Counted from the first letter of the stretch, positions 1-9,100 are shown. The stretch is 64,000 nucleotides of DNA from Bacteroides faecis MAJ27 (GCF_900106755.1 NZ_FNNN01000009.1:1-64000); one strand, 5' to 3'. Notes: generated by a model not told the origin, from the sequence alone. Program-made: numbers and translations.

Positions 1-39
1 CATTAAATCTGATTTTTACAAAGTTAATACATAAATAAA

Positions 40-67
40 AAAACTACGAGAAAAATCCCGTAGTTTT
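40..67 (-). terminator. Terminator hairpin downstream of the first lipoprotein gene
   Basis: Two 12-nt arms (40-51 and 56-67, AAAACTACGAGA and its near complement) enclose a 4-nt loop. The single mismatch becomes a G-U wobble when read leftward, and a run of T follows in that direction, so it fits a leftward rho-independent terminator for the gene ending at 138. Confidence 0.65.
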
Positions 68-137
68 CTATTTACACAATCAGATGGATAGTCCCGACAC
101 GAATCACTTCCTTTTTATGTTAGACTTATCTGATAGA

Positions 138-1691
138 TTATTTAAATTCAATCTTAAAATCATCAATCAACAATATACTACCAGGAGCTCCTTCATATAA
201 ATCTCCTCTTTTACTAGAAGTAGCAACAAATGCAAGTTTATACTCTTTAGAAGCCTCATAAACCCTATTTCCAACACTTACAAATTCTATATTAAATGAC
301 TTCCAGCCATTAGTAGCAACTCCACTCTCCAAGTCTGCACGAAGTACAATTGGAGAATTTTCATCGTTAACAGTTTCTCCATTTAAAGTAATATCATTTC
401 CTTCTGCATCTTTAGCCTCATACAAAATTGCATATATAGCACATTGATCTGTTTCATTTAATTCTTTGCCATTAGCATCATAAAATTTTTCACCTGGAGT
501 ATATTTATACCATCCTGAAAAACTTACAGGCTTACCTGATGAACTCAATACTCCAAACTTTGTTGCAGTTAAAGGTTTAGAAATATTATCCAATTTAAAA
601 GTTCCTAAGAATACACTACCAGCTGTTATATTGGGACACATAGCACTCATTATGCCTCCAACAAAACCTCCATATTCTTTAAGGTCAGCCTTAGCTTGCA
701 CCAAACTAATTGTTTCAAGATGGGCTGCTTTAGTTCCAACTTTAGCTTCCTCTGTTGGAACAACACAATATGGTGGAACAACAACTTGAGGATTATCTTT
801 ATGAATACCTTCAAGAGAACTATAAACTAATGCACTACCACCATTTGTAGTACCAAACGACCCCGATGGAGAAAGATAGTGATAATCCTGATCTTCAACC
901 CAAGTTTCAAAATCATAGATACCTTCTTTTGCTAATAAAGATACCGAATACTTAACAACTGTACCATCCTCAGCAGTAACCGTATAAACTACTTTCCCAG
1001 TAAAATCCTGAGCGACACCTGATCCTGGAGTTATAGTAGCTTTATCTGAAACAGTAATAGTAGGAACTAAAGCTTGCAAATCTTCCGTAGTAGCATTCTC
1101 ACTAACTTTAAAAGTTATAGTTTTTGCATCTTCATCAATCACGGGTTGCATGGTTATTAACTCACTTTCAAAGGTAAAACCTGTAATTTTTGCTTCTCCA
1201 TTCTCATTTCCAGACAATCTATTTCCTTTATAATTAACTTTTACTTTCATTCCGCCAGCTACATCAACATTAATAACCATATCAATGGTTCCATTACCGA
1301 TCGTACCTGAAACAGAAGTATTACATGAACCAACAACCAATTCTAAAGTTTGACTTCCTGAAAACTGGAAAGCTTCACCATCCTGTTTTAAAGCGCAATT
1401 ATCCACAGCAATATCACCGATAGTAATATCAGTACCTGCTACATTTATAACAAAATTCTTTAATTCCAACTTAATTGCAGTATCAGAAGCTTTTGATATA
1501 TAAACTTTCTGAACCATATCAGAAGCAATAGGAGTACTTACACCTACATAATATACATCCATCTTTCCTTTATATGCACCAGCTAACTCACTATCGACAG
1601 GATATTTAACATCATCGTCATCATCACTACAACTTGTAAACATGCTCATTGAGCAAACAAGCATAAATAAATACAATAAACTCTTCTTCAT
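138..1691 (-). CDS. Surface lipoprotein with calycin-like, Ig-like and PCMD domains
   Basis: The 517-residue product has a lipoprotein signal peptide with Cys21 as lipobox cysteine, followed at once by SDDDDD, which fits the acidic lipoprotein export signal of Bacteroides surface lipoproteins. Residues about 35-165 look like a calycin-like beta-barrel. Residues about 170-255 look like an Ig-like domain of the DUF5018 kind (AEDGTVVKYSV near its end). The rest resembles the putative carbohydrate metabolism domain (PCMD). It is a tandem paralogue of the next gene, nearly identical in the N-terminal part but divergent in the C-terminal domain. A substrate-binding role at the cell surface is inference; no enzyme motif is visible. 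Confidence 0.8.
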   Translation of the reverse strand: MKKSLLYLFMLVCSMSMFTSCSDDDDDVKYPVDSELAGAYKGKMDVYYVGVSTPIASDMVQKVYISKASDTAIKLELKNFVINVAGTDITIGDIAVDNCALKQDGEAFQFSGSQTLELVVGSCNTSVSGTIGNGTIDMVINVDVAGGMKVKVNYKGNRLSGNENGEAKITGFTFESELITMQPVIDEDAKTITFKVSENATTEDLQALVPTITVSDKATITPGSGVAQDFTGKVVYTVTAEDGTVVKYSVSLLAKEGIYDFETWVEDQDYHYLSPSGSFGTTNGGSALVYSSLEGIHKDNPQVVVPPYCVVPTEEAKVGTKAAHLETISLVQAKADLKEYGGFVGGIMSAMCPNITAGSVFLGTFKLDNISKPLTATKFGVLSSSGKPVSFSGWYKYTPGEKFYDANGKELNETDQCAIYAILYEAKDAEGNDITLNGETVNDENSPIVLRADLESGVATNGWKSFNIEFVSVGNRVYEASKEYKLAFVATSSKRGDLYEGAPGSILLIDDFKIEFK

Positions 1692-1865
1692 AATTCTCTT
1701 ATTTAGTTAATAATCTATTTACTGCAAAATCGGGTACAAAGTAACATCTTTATATCAAATTTCACAAGGTCCATTCCCAGTATTTTATGATCTATTTTTA
1801 AGATTAAAAAAGCATATATGCAGTAAACATCAACTTTTTAAGGTTTATATTTATACTGTATACAA

Positions 1866-1894
1866 CAAAAAGGGAGAAATTAATCCCCCCTTAA
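1866..1894 (-). terminator. Putative leftward terminator of the second lipoprotein gene
   Basis: Read leftward, a short AAGGG/CCCTT stem with a small internal mismatch is followed by TTTTTG. It lies 44 nt downstream of the stop of the gene at 1938-3455. Confidence 0.45.
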
Positions 1895-1937
1895 CTATTC
1901 CACTATTCAAAAATATAACTCTATAAAATATATCCTA

Positions 1938-3455
1938 TTATTCGCCAACAACCTCCAGTTCATCAACGATCAACGTACTATTAGCAGCTCCTCTAAACTT
2001 ATCACCTTCCTTGCTTGAAGAACAAACGATAGCCAGTTTATACTCTTTAGTACTATCATAAACTTTATCAGGGAAGTATTCAAAAGTAAGTTTAAAAGCA
2101 GTCCATGCTTCTTTGTCCGTCCCATCTTTCAAACGAGCTTCTGCTACACGATATTCTGAAGTATTGATGTCTACTCCCGTGAGAGTCACATCTTTGCCAC
2201 TGGCATCTTTAGCCTCATACAATACCGCAGCAATAGAGCACTCATCTACGACATCAAGACCTTCCTCTACCGGTTTTTTAGAACCATCGATATAATTAGT
2301 TCCGGCTTTATATTTATATACACCTTTAAATAATTTAGGCTCCTTGTCATAAGCAATACCAAACTTCGTAGATTTTAAAGGCGCAAGCATATTAAGACTG
2401 AATACTCCTGTAAATAAAGAACCGGAAGTAATAGGTGCCAAACTACCTAAAGCATGTCCTCTGGAATCCAATGTTACCAATTTGGCAGCTCCACCATTGA
2501 AACCTTCAGTTTCTTTCATCACAGGATAGCCAACTTTGACAGCTGAAGATGATCCATTCAGCATTTTAGCACCACCATTAGAAGTAGCTAAGAATCCGGC
2601 AGGTTCCGGAGTCCAATAGTTATCATAACTGCTGCCTGCATCAAATTCTGACCATTCATCCAAAGAATATCTCATGATATTCTGAACACCTTCGATAGAA
2701 ACTGTATATTTTCTTGAGGTCCCGTCTTCTGAAACCACTGTATAGACAACGCTTTTTCCACCGGAGAAATCCTGCGCAACACCACTTGCCGGAGTTACAG
2801 TAGCCTTTTCTGATACAGTGACAACAGGCACCAATGCCTTCAAATCATCAGCAGTAGCTTCGTCATTTACCTTAAATGTAATAGCACTCTTTTCTTCGTC
2901 GATAATCGGTGCTACTGTCACAACCTCATTGTCGATAGTAAAACCTGTTATTTTTGCCTCTGAGTTTTCACTTCCTGACAGTTTAGTTCCTTTATAGTTA
3001 ACCTTCACCTCTATTCCGCCTTCTACATCTACATCAATTACCATTTCAACAGCATTCTTACCAACTGTACCCGAAACGGATGTATTGCATGAACCCACAA
3101 CAAGACTCAATGTTTGATTACCAGCAAACTTATAAGTGTCACCGCTTTTTGTCAAAGCACAATTATCGACAGTAATATCACCAATGAGAAGTTCGGAACC
3201 CGCAACGGTAATAGTAAAGTTCTTCAATTCCAGCTTAACAGCAGTATCCGAAGCCTTTGAAATATAAACTTTCTGAACCATATCAGAAGCAATAGGAGTA
3301 GATACACCCACATAATATACATCCATTGTTCCCTTATATGCACCTGCAAGTTCACTGTCAACCGGATATTTCACGTCATCATCGTCGTCACCACAACTTG
3401 TGAATAGACTTACTGAACAAATAAGCATGAACAAATACAACAATCTTTTCTTCAT
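1938..3455 (-). CDS. Surface lipoprotein, tandem paralogue (calycin-like/Ig-like/PCMD)
   Basis: The product is 505 residues from the ATG at 3455. A Met three codons upstream (3464) is possible, but the start at 3455 aligns with the paralogue (MKKRLLYLF against MKKSLLYLF). The lipobox is FTSC with Cys21, followed by GDDDDD, an acidic surface-export signal. Domain order matches the neighbour: calycin-like barrel, Ig-like domain near residues 170-260, then a PCMD-like C-terminal half. The first 250 residues are strongly conserved between the two copies, whereas the last 250 are much less so, which suggests that ligand specificity lies in the C-terminal domain (inference). The function is unknown. 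Confidence 0.8.
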   Translation of the reverse strand: MKKRLLYLFMLICSVSLFTSCGDDDDDVKYPVDSELAGAYKGTMDVYYVGVSTPIASDMVQKVYISKASDTAVKLELKNFTITVAGSELLIGDITVDNCALTKSGDTYKFAGNQTLSLVVGSCNTSVSGTVGKNAVEMVIDVDVEGGIEVKVNYKGTKLSGSENSEAKITGFTIDNEVVTVAPIIDEEKSAITFKVNDEATADDLKALVPVVTVSEKATVTPASGVAQDFSGGKSVVYTVVSEDGTSRKYTVSIEGVQNIMRYSLDEWSEFDAGSSYDNYWTPEPAGFLATSNGGAKMLNGSSSAVKVGYPVMKETEGFNGGAAKLVTLDSRGHALGSLAPITSGSLFTGVFSLNMLAPLKSTKFGIAYDKEPKLFKGVYKYKAGTNYIDGSKKPVEEGLDVVDECSIAAVLYEAKDASGKDVTLTGVDINTSEYRVAEARLKDGTDKEAWTAFKLTFEYFPDKVYDSTKEYKLAIVCSSSKEGDKFRGAANSTLIVDELEVVGE

Positions 3456-3705
3456 AATCTTCATAGTTAATTATTAATTCTTTTTTATCACATAAAATCA
3501 TGCAAAGTAAAAGATTTAAATTAACCATCACAAGTGCCATTCTTGGCATTATATGTTCCATTCTTAATATATTAAATAATGATATTATAAATACGCAGAA
3601 TTATTAGTCCCAATATCAATATTCCATTCATAAGTAAGAAGAAAAAACGGAAGATTGGTACCACATAAAAGAACATCTTTTTTTTCATACAAAATCCAAA
3701 GCATA

Positions 3706-5187
3706 TTATAATTTGCAGGTCAACATAAGACACCCTTCTGACGTGCTGGAAAAGACATTATCATAATGTTTATATCGCGTAGTCCGCGTATAATTCATAT
3801 AAGCTCCGGTCAGATACACTCCTTTTCGTAGCTTGACATCCAAGCGTAACCCGGTGGCATGAAGAATTGCCGTTGAACGGTCTCCTTGTGCATTCAGCGT
3901 TTTCGGATTATAATTTTCCCAATCCATATTGTTAGGATATCCTTTCCAGGTAAACATATGATAGACATCGTAAGTAGTAGATGCCGAAAACTTATCTTTC
4001 TTATAGATGAAATTAAACCCGACTTTCGTACTATAACCGCTTGCCAGGTTATAATTGCGCTCCTCCACCCTGTAATAATCACTGAGAGCACCTCCGAGAA
4101 GAATCCCATTCAGATGAGCATATCCGTCTATATCCCAACGTTTAAGCAGTTTACGCTTATAGATAAATCCGGCACCAAACGAAGCCGGCGTACAAAACTT
4201 ATAAGGAGTTTTTGCCGAAACGCGCGATATGGTGTCCGAATCATAGTAGTCAAAATGCTGATAAAGCCCCAAACTCAGATAGTGCTTTTTATTATCGACC
4301 AGTTCTCTGCCTGCCAGCCGTCCCACAATATTCAACTGTCCCAATATCGGTTGCGACTTCTGCACATTCAATTTTGCCTTCACAGAGAAATAATCATACG
4401 GCTTCCTGTCATCCGCATCAAAACGATCTCCATATTCTACATCCAGTTCGGTGGCAAACCCGACACCCTTATCAAAGATTTCATCTTCCAATTCAAGCGC
4501 ACGCACTCCCATAGAAATATCCACACTAACATCGGGCACACCAAATTGCTTGCCCGATGTTAAGCGTCTTTTCCAGGCATCTCCGTTGATAATACGGGTA
4601 AGACCACGCATAGGAGAAACCACAAACGAGGCAAATTCCAGCCCAAAACGGGAAACACCGGTCTTCCGGTCATCGAGAATAAGATCGGAAGTTCTATAGA
4701 ACACTTCGCCCAATGCCATTCCGCCAATCGGTGTCGCTATGATATCGTTGGCAGAAGGATATTCACACTCCATAAACATCTCCCACATGAAACTCCCGCC
4801 GAAAGCATACAGGCCTGACTGCCAGTAATTATATCCATTCGAGCGGGCGGCATTGAAGTACAGACTGCCATGATAAGGATGCATGAACATATTTGTACCC
4901 ATGGCATCATTATCCCAGACAAAGCCATGCTTAATATTTTCCTTGATTGTATGCATATCGATATAAGCAAAATCCGCTTTCCGGATGTAGCGGTCGAAAG
5001 CCCAGACGCCCATATTGACGCCAAACGCCATCGCTCCCGCACGGATTCCTCTCTTTTGAGAATAATAGGAAATATCCAGTGAATCAGCTGCCTTTGGGCT
5101 AGCAATCTGATGTCGTATAGCCAGTTGAGGATAGGCTAAACTAGTAAATATCAAAGATATAAACAGGAAAAATACTGACTTCTTCAT
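3706..5187 (-). CDS. DUF3943 family envelope protein
   Basis: The 493-residue product begins with a signal peptide (MKKSVFFLFISLIFTSLAYP) with no lipobox. The Gly- and aromatic-rich N-terminal half includes a stretch near residues 95-155 (HPYHGSLYFNAARSNGYNYW, then a MWEMFMECEYPS stretch) that I recognise as DUF3943. The C-terminal half alternates aromatic and polar residues and ends in TCKL, as outer-membrane barrels do. It is probably an outer-membrane or periplasmic protein of unknown function. A -7-like element lies only 5 nt upstream of the ATG (see findings). Confidence 0.75.
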   Translation of the reverse strand: MKKSVFFLFISLIFTSLAYPQLAIRHQIASPKAADSLDISYYSQKRGIRAGAMAFGVNMGVWAFDRYIRKADFAYIDMHTIKENIKHGFVWDNDAMGTNMFMHPYHGSLYFNAARSNGYNYWQSGLYAFGGSFMWEMFMECEYPSANDIIATPIGGMALGEVFYRTSDLILDDRKTGVSRFGLEFASFVVSPMRGLTRIINGDAWKRRLTSGKQFGVPDVSVDISMGVRALELEDEIFDKGVGFATELDVEYGDRFDADDRKPYDYFSVKAKLNVQKSQPILGQLNIVGRLAGRELVDNKKHYLSLGLYQHFDYYDSDTISRVSAKTPYKFCTPASFGAGFIYKRKLLKRWDIDGYAHLNGILLGGALSDYYRVEERNYNLASGYSTKVGFNFIYKKDKFSASTTYDVYHMFTWKGYPNNMDWENYNPKTLNAQGDRSTAILHATGLRLDVKLRKGVYLTGAYMNYTRTTRYKHYDNVFSSTSEGCLMLTCKL

Positions 5188-5339
5188 GCCACAAACATAG
5201 ATAAAAAAGTCGAGTTTTATATCTTATGACAGGAAGATTCCCTCTAATCGGACAATATTATTCTTTTTTTGACCAATGAGGTTTCTCCCGTTAAACATAC
5301 AATTTGTATCTTTACACCATCCTTTAAAAAAATGCCAAA

Positions 5340-5723
5340 ATGAATATTGAAGAGTTCAGAGAATACTGCTTATCACTCAATGGCGTCCATGAGAGGATGC
5401 CGTTTACCGATGTACCCGACCCATATAGCCGCGACGTACTCTGTTTTTATGTAGCAGATAAATGGTTCTGCTTTGTAAACATCGAAATATTCGACTTCTG
5501 CTGTATTAAATGTAATCCGAACGAATCACTGGAATTACAGGCTGCGTATCTGGGCATAAAGCCGGGATGGCACATGAATAAGAAGTATTGGATCAGTGCC
5601 TACTTCAATCAGGACGTTCCGGACGAGAAGATACGGGAACTGGTACAGAAATCTTATGATATCGTTGTGAAAGGCTTGCCAAAGAAAGTACGGGAGGAGA
5701 TTGTCTCAGCAGCCAAAGAATAA
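5340..5723 (+). CDS. MmcQ/YjbR family protein
   Basis: The 127-residue product matches the MmcQ/YjbR family in length and pattern: an N-terminal EFREYCLSLNGVHERMPF segment, a central beta-rich part with KWFCFVNIE and CNPNESLELQ, and a GWHMNKKYWISAYF motif before a C-terminal helix (SYDIVVKGLPKK). The fold is CyaY-like and the family is described as DNA-binding, but its role is not established. It is a single gene facing the leftward tRNA genes. Confidence 0.85.
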   Translation: MNIEEFREYCLSLNGVHERMPFTDVPDPYSRDVLCFYVADKWFCFVNIEIFDFCCIKCNPNESLELQAAYLGIKPGWHMNKKYWISAYFNQDVPDEKIRELVQKSYDIVVKGLPKKVREEIVSAAKE

Positions 5724-5752
5724 AAAAGCCTGTAAATCAAGGATCTACAGGC
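5722..5752 (-). terminator. Terminator of the tRNA-Gly/tRNA-Leu transcript
   Basis: Read leftward, an 11-bp stem (GCCTGTAGATC with its complement, loop CTT, 5728-5752) is followed by six T residues. It lies 16 nt after the 3' end of tRNA-Leu. Confidence 0.8.
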
Positions 5753-5767
5753 AATAAAGAATACTCG

Positions 5768-5851
5768 TACTCGAAGCGGGACTTGAACCCGCACAGCCGC
5801 AATGGCCAAAGGATTTTAAGTCCTTCGTGTCTACCATTCCACCATTCGAGC
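5768..5851 (-). tRNA. tRNA-Leu (anticodon TAA)
   Basis: Read leftward, the gene folds into a cloverleaf with acceptor stem GCTCGAA/TTCGAGT, discriminator A, TPsiC loop GGTTCAAGTCC and a long class II variable arm. The anticodon loop reads ACTTAAAAT with anticodon TAA. The 3' CCA is not encoded. It lies 14 nt downstream of tRNA-Gly and is probably on the same transcript. Confidence 0.95.
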
Positions 5852-5865
5852 ATCCTTTCAAAGAG

Positions 5866-5938
5866 AGCGGAAAACGAGACTCGAACTCGCGACCCTAACC
5901 TTGGCAAGGTTATGCTCTACCAACTGAGCTATTTCCGC
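5866..5938 (-). tRNA. tRNA-Gly (anticodon GCC)
   Basis: Read leftward, the gene has acceptor stem GCGGAAA/TTTCCGC, discriminator T, D-arm AGCTCAGTTGGTAGAGC, anticodon loop with GCC and TPsiC arm GAGTTCGAGTCTC, 73 nt in all. The CCA is not encoded. It is the first gene of the two-tRNA unit. Confidence 0.96.
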
Positions 5939-5954
5939 GTTTTTTCAACGGGTG

Positions 5955-5986
5955 CAAAGATAAGGAGTTTACTTGTTTCTGCCAAA
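5955..5986 (-). promoter_or_regulatory. Bacteroides-type promoter of the tRNA pair
   Basis: Read leftward, TATCTTTG (5962-5955) matches the TAnnTTTG -7 consensus and a TTTG (5986-5983) lies 20 nt upstream as the -33 element. The -33 element falls inside an inverted repeat just after argH. Confidence 0.7.
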
Positions 5987-6011
5987 CTTTCACACAAAAA
6001 AGTTTGGCAGA
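5978..6011. terminator. 13-bp perfect inverted repeat after argH
   Basis: TCTGCCAAACTTT (5978-5990) and its exact reverse complement (5999-6011) flank an 8-nt loop, 6 nt beyond the argH stop. No T-run follows on the argH strand, so termination would be weak or would need other factors. Confidence 0.5.
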
Positions 6012-6017
6012 AAATAT

Positions 6018-7358
6018 TTATCGTCCCAACAATGCTTTCTCTGCTTCTTCCATTCCACAAAAATTAAAGCCGTCAACGACTTGCTGCATCAATGCGGAGA
6101 TTGCGTCATTGCAAAGATTGCCGATACTTCCTTCATGCGTATGATGTACTTGCTTGTTGTGAGTAAATTTTCCGGCTTCAATGTCCAGTCCCACCTTTTT
6201 ATATGCATCCCGGAAAGGCATACCTTCACGTGCCAGACGGTTCACTTCTTCTACACTGAAAATAAACAGGTATTTATCATCATCAAGGATATGCTCATTC
6301 ACCTTTATCTCATTCATAATGTATGTTGTCATCTGCAAGCAGTCTTTCAATTCCTGAAATGCAGGAAGGAAAACTTCTTTTATAATCTGCAAGTCGCGAA
6401 AATAACCGGAAGGCAGATTGTTTGCAATCATCATGATTTGCTGAGGAAGTGATTGCAGCTTATTGCATTTGGCACGAGTCAACTCGAATACATCCGGATT
6501 CTTCTTATGAGGCATGATACTGGAACCGGTAGTACAATCATCCGGCAGCTTCACAAAACCGAAGTTCTGACTATTGAACATACAAGCATCAAAAGCCAGT
6601 TTGGAGATCGTTCCGGCAATGGTAGCCAATGCAAAAGCAACATTACGTTCCAATTTTCCACGCCCCATTTGTGCATACACCACATTGTAGTTCATCGAAT
6701 CGAAACCGAGCAAATCAGTGGTCATCGTCCGGTTCAACGGGAAAGAAGAACCATATCCTGCCGCAGACCCCAACGGATTGCGATTGCACATCTTGAAAGC
6801 TGCCTGCAGAAATTGCATGTCATCTACCAGACTTTCGGCATAAGCACCAAACCATAAGCCAAAAGAAGAAGGCATAGCTATCTGCAAATGGGTATATCCC
6901 GGCATCAGGACATTCTTATATCGTTCACTCTGAAGGATCAACACATGAAAAAGTTGTTCGACAGCTTCCGCTATCTCACGGATTTGTGTACGGGTAAAGA
7001 GTTTAAGGTCCAGCAAAACCTGATCATTTCTCGAACGCCCACTGTGAATCTTCTTGCCGACATCTCCCAAACGGCGGGTCAGCATCAATTCTACCTGAGA
7101 ATGCACATCCTCCACTCCTTCTTCTATCACAAACTCACCTTTCTCAGCCGAAGCATAAATATTTTTCAGCTCAGCCAATAACTGCTCCAGTTCTTCTTTT
7201 GTCAACAAGCCGATACTTTCGAGCATCGTAATATGAGCCATAGAACCGAGTACATCATGTTTAGCCAGATAAAGATCCATCTCCCGGTCACGTCCCACCG
7301 TGAAACGTTCGATATCTTTATTTACCTGCACGGATTTTTCCCAAAGTTTCTGCGCCAT
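6018..7358 (-). CDS. argH: Argininosuccinate lyase
   Basis: This 446-residue enzyme cleaves argininosuccinate to arginine and fumarate, the last step of arginine synthesis. The fumarase/aspartase signature GSSIMPHKKNPD is at residues 278-289, HSGRSRND at 105-112 and MPGYTHLQ at 152-159. The length is typical of the family. It is the last gene of a leftward group (pyrE, SRPBCC protein, argH), 35 nt after the preceding gene. The pairing with pyrE is sensible because pyrimidine and arginine synthesis share carbamoyl phosphate. The carbamoyltransferase argF' of the same pathway is near 23.3 kb. Confidence 0.95.
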   Translation of the reverse strand: MAQKLWEKSVQVNKDIERFTVGRDREMDLYLAKHDVLGSMAHITMLESIGLLTKEELEQLLAELKNIYASAEKGEFVIEEGVEDVHSQVELMLTRRLGDVGKKIHSGRSRNDQVLLDLKLFTRTQIREIAEAVEQLFHVLILQSERYKNVLMPGYTHLQIAMPSSFGLWFGAYAESLVDDMQFLQAAFKMCNRNPLGSAAGYGSSFPLNRTMTTDLLGFDSMNYNVVYAQMGRGKLERNVAFALATIAGTISKLAFDACMFNSQNFGFVKLPDDCTTGSSIMPHKKNPDVFELTRAKCNKLQSLPQQIMMIANNLPSGYFRDLQIIKEVFLPAFQELKDCLQMTTYIMNEIKVNEHILDDDKYLFIFSVEEVNRLAREGMPFRDAYKKVGLDIEAGKFTHNKQVHHTHEGSIGNLCNDAISALMQQVVDGFNFCGMEEAEKALLGR

Positions 7359-7393
7359 AATTGTTTTAAGTAATACTTAATACCTAATACTTA

Positions 7394-7804
7394 TTAATAT
7401 TGAATCATCGACAGCATCTCGACCATCTTCTCCAAACCGTCCTGGAGAGGCTTCTGTACCATCGCTTTCATGAACGGATTAATGTCCATACCGATAGTCA
7501 ACTTTATCTTACACTCTTCTTCGGCAGTCTCTACCAACTGAATCCACATATTAAAAGGAAGTGGAGAATTGGTAGTCGCAAGTTTTATACATTTACAAGG
7601 GTCACGCTCAACAATCTGCAACGTTATCTGCCCTACAGGCGAAACATTAAAACTCAAGATATCCGAATCGAAACTCAAATCCTGCACCTTATCTTCCGGC
7701 AAACGGTCTTTTACGGATTCCAGATTACTCAAGTCTGAAAGTTTAGCATACACACGTTCCTGACTGTAAGGTATTACCTTCACACTACTTTCAAAATTAG
7801 CCAT
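7394..7804 (-). CDS. SRPBCC (START-like) family protein
   Basis: The 136-residue product opens with SSVKVIPYSQERVYAKLSDL, the usual beginning of polyketide cyclase/START-like SRPBCC proteins, followed by a beta-strand pattern and a long C-terminal helix (MKAMVQKPLQDGLEKMVEML). The fold forms a hydrophobic ligand cavity; the ligand is unknown. There is no signal peptide, so it is cytoplasmic. It lies between pyrE and argH on the same strand (97 and 35 nt gaps) and may be cotranscribed with them. Confidence 0.8.
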   Translation of the reverse strand: MANFESSVKVIPYSQERVYAKLSDLSNLESVKDRLPEDKVQDLSFDSDILSFNVSPVGQITLQIVERDPCKCIKLATTNSPLPFNMWIQLVETAEEECKIKLTIGMDINPFMKAMVQKPLQDGLEKMVEMLSMIQY

Positions 7805-7901
7805 AATTCTTTATTGGTATAAAATAAAAGAAAGAACTATCCGAACAAGGATTGTCCGAATGGTTCTTTCTTACTAAAATTTTCTGTCAAATAATACAAT
7901 A

Positions 7902-8540
7902 TTATTTTCCTGCATCCCAATGGGCAGGGTCTTTACGCCATTCGTTCAATGTTGCAATATCTTCTTCTTCAATATAACCTGTGCGAAGGGCAACATCAAG
8001 CACTGCCTCGTAATTAGTCAACGTCACCAAAGGTACTTTGGCATTCTTAAACGCTTCCTCTGCAACAGGGAAACCGTACGTATAGGCAGCTACCATACCA
8101 ATCACTTCGCATCCGTCGCGACGAATTGCCTCTACAGCCTTCAAACTACTACCACCTGTAGAAATCAAATCTTCAACCACTACAACTTTCATACCCGGAC
8201 GAAGTTCTCCTTCAATCAGGTTCTCCAATCCGTGATCTTTCGGGGTAGAACGAACATACACGAACGGCAGATTCAATGCATCAGCCACCAAAGCTCCTTG
8301 CGGAATAGCACCTGTGGCCACACCGGCAATCGCATCCACCTGTCCGAATCGTTCCAATATCAGACGTGTAATTTCAATCTTCACAAAATTACGAAGAGAA
8401 GGATAGGACAGAGTTTTACGGTTATCACAGTAAAAGGGGGATTTCCATCCAGAAGCCCATGTAAAAGGGTTAGCGGGTTGAAGTTTAATAGCTTTAATCT
8501 TCAAAAGTTTCTCCGCGAATAGTCTCTCTAAGTTTTTCAT
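7902..8540 (-). CDS. pyrE: Orotate phosphoribosyltransferase
   Basis: This 212-residue enzyme transfers phosphoribosyl from PRPP to orotate to give OMP in pyrimidine synthesis. The PRPP-binding motif VVVVEDLISTGGSS is at residues 119-132, and YVRSTPKDHG at 95-104 matches the catalytic flexible loop. A good -7 element lies upstream at 8569-8576, so it can be transcribed independently of recX. The product is cytoplasmic and probably dimeric, as in the family. Confidence 0.96.
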   Translation of the reverse strand: MKNLERLFAEKLLKIKAIKLQPANPFTWASGWKSPFYCDNRKTLSYPSLRNFVKIEITRLILERFGQVDAIAGVATGAIPQGALVADALNLPFVYVRSTPKDHGLENLIEGELRPGMKVVVVEDLISTGGSSLKAVEAIRRDGCEVIGMVAAYTYGFPVAEEAFKNAKVPLVTLTNYEAVLDVALRTGYIEEEDIATLNEWRKDPAHWDAGK

Positions 8541-8568
8541 AACTAAACTAACTATTAATTATTTGCCG

Positions 8569-8576
8569 CAAAAGTA
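8569..8576 (-). promoter_or_regulatory. Putative pyrE promoter -7 element
   Basis: Read leftward, TACTTTTG matches TAnnTTTG exactly, 28 nt upstream of the pyrE ATG. I see no clear -33 element. Confidence 0.5.
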
Positions 8577-8617
8577 CAGAAATTGAATGAGAATAAAAAG
8601 AAGAATCCGTTTATTTT

Positions 8618-9100
8618 TTAACTGAATTGTCCCTCTTCCTCCGGAAGTTCGATACAACGACGTATATCTTTGAGCTCAAAACCCCGGCTCATGGCGAATC
8701 GCATCAGCTTTCCATTCAGTTCATAGTCGTCTTTCGCATGGATACTTTTCCGCTTGGAAGCCAGCAAGTCACGAAGGATGGAAAGGTACTCTTCATCATC
8801 TATTTCATTCAGATGACGCCATGCCACGTCGGAAGGAATCTTCTTCATGTAGAGTCCCTGCGCTATTTTCATCTTCCCCCATTTGGCAAAACGAAATTTA
8901 TCGTTCACAAAAGCACGACAAAAGCGTTCGTCATCAATATACTTTTCGGTTTCCAGCCGTTCAAGGATACGCGCTATGGTCTCATAGGCTATTCCCCAAC
9001 GCTGTAATTTTTCATTTACTTCTGCCCGGCAATGTTCTGCGGCGGAGCAATAAGAGGCTACACGATTCAAAGCCTCTTCATCGGTTAATTGTGCACTCAT
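8618..9100 (-). CDS. recX: Regulatory protein RecX
   Basis: The 160-residue all-helical product has the RecX repeats: an N-terminal EEALNRVASYCSAAEHCRAE segment, then ILERLETEKYIDDERFCRAF with the family pattern YIDDxxFxxxFV, and a third repeat ending in MSRGFELKDIRRCI. RecX modulates RecA filament growth. The ATG overlaps the prmC stop as ATGA (9097-9100), so the two genes are probably translationally coupled. recA is not in the window. Confidence 0.9.
   Translation of the reverse strand: MSAQLTDEEALNRVASYCSAAEHCRAEVNEKLQRWGIAYETIARILERLETEKYIDDERFCRAFVNDKFRFAKWGKMKIAQGLYMKKIPSDVAWRHLNEIDDEEYLSILRDLLASKRKSIHAKDDYELNGKLMRFAMSRGFELKDIRRCIELPEEEGQFS

Noticed and set aside
5783-6067. 94-codon open frame across the tRNA genes
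   Set aside because: It reads through two tRNA genes and the argH end; the cloverleaf genes explain the sequence.
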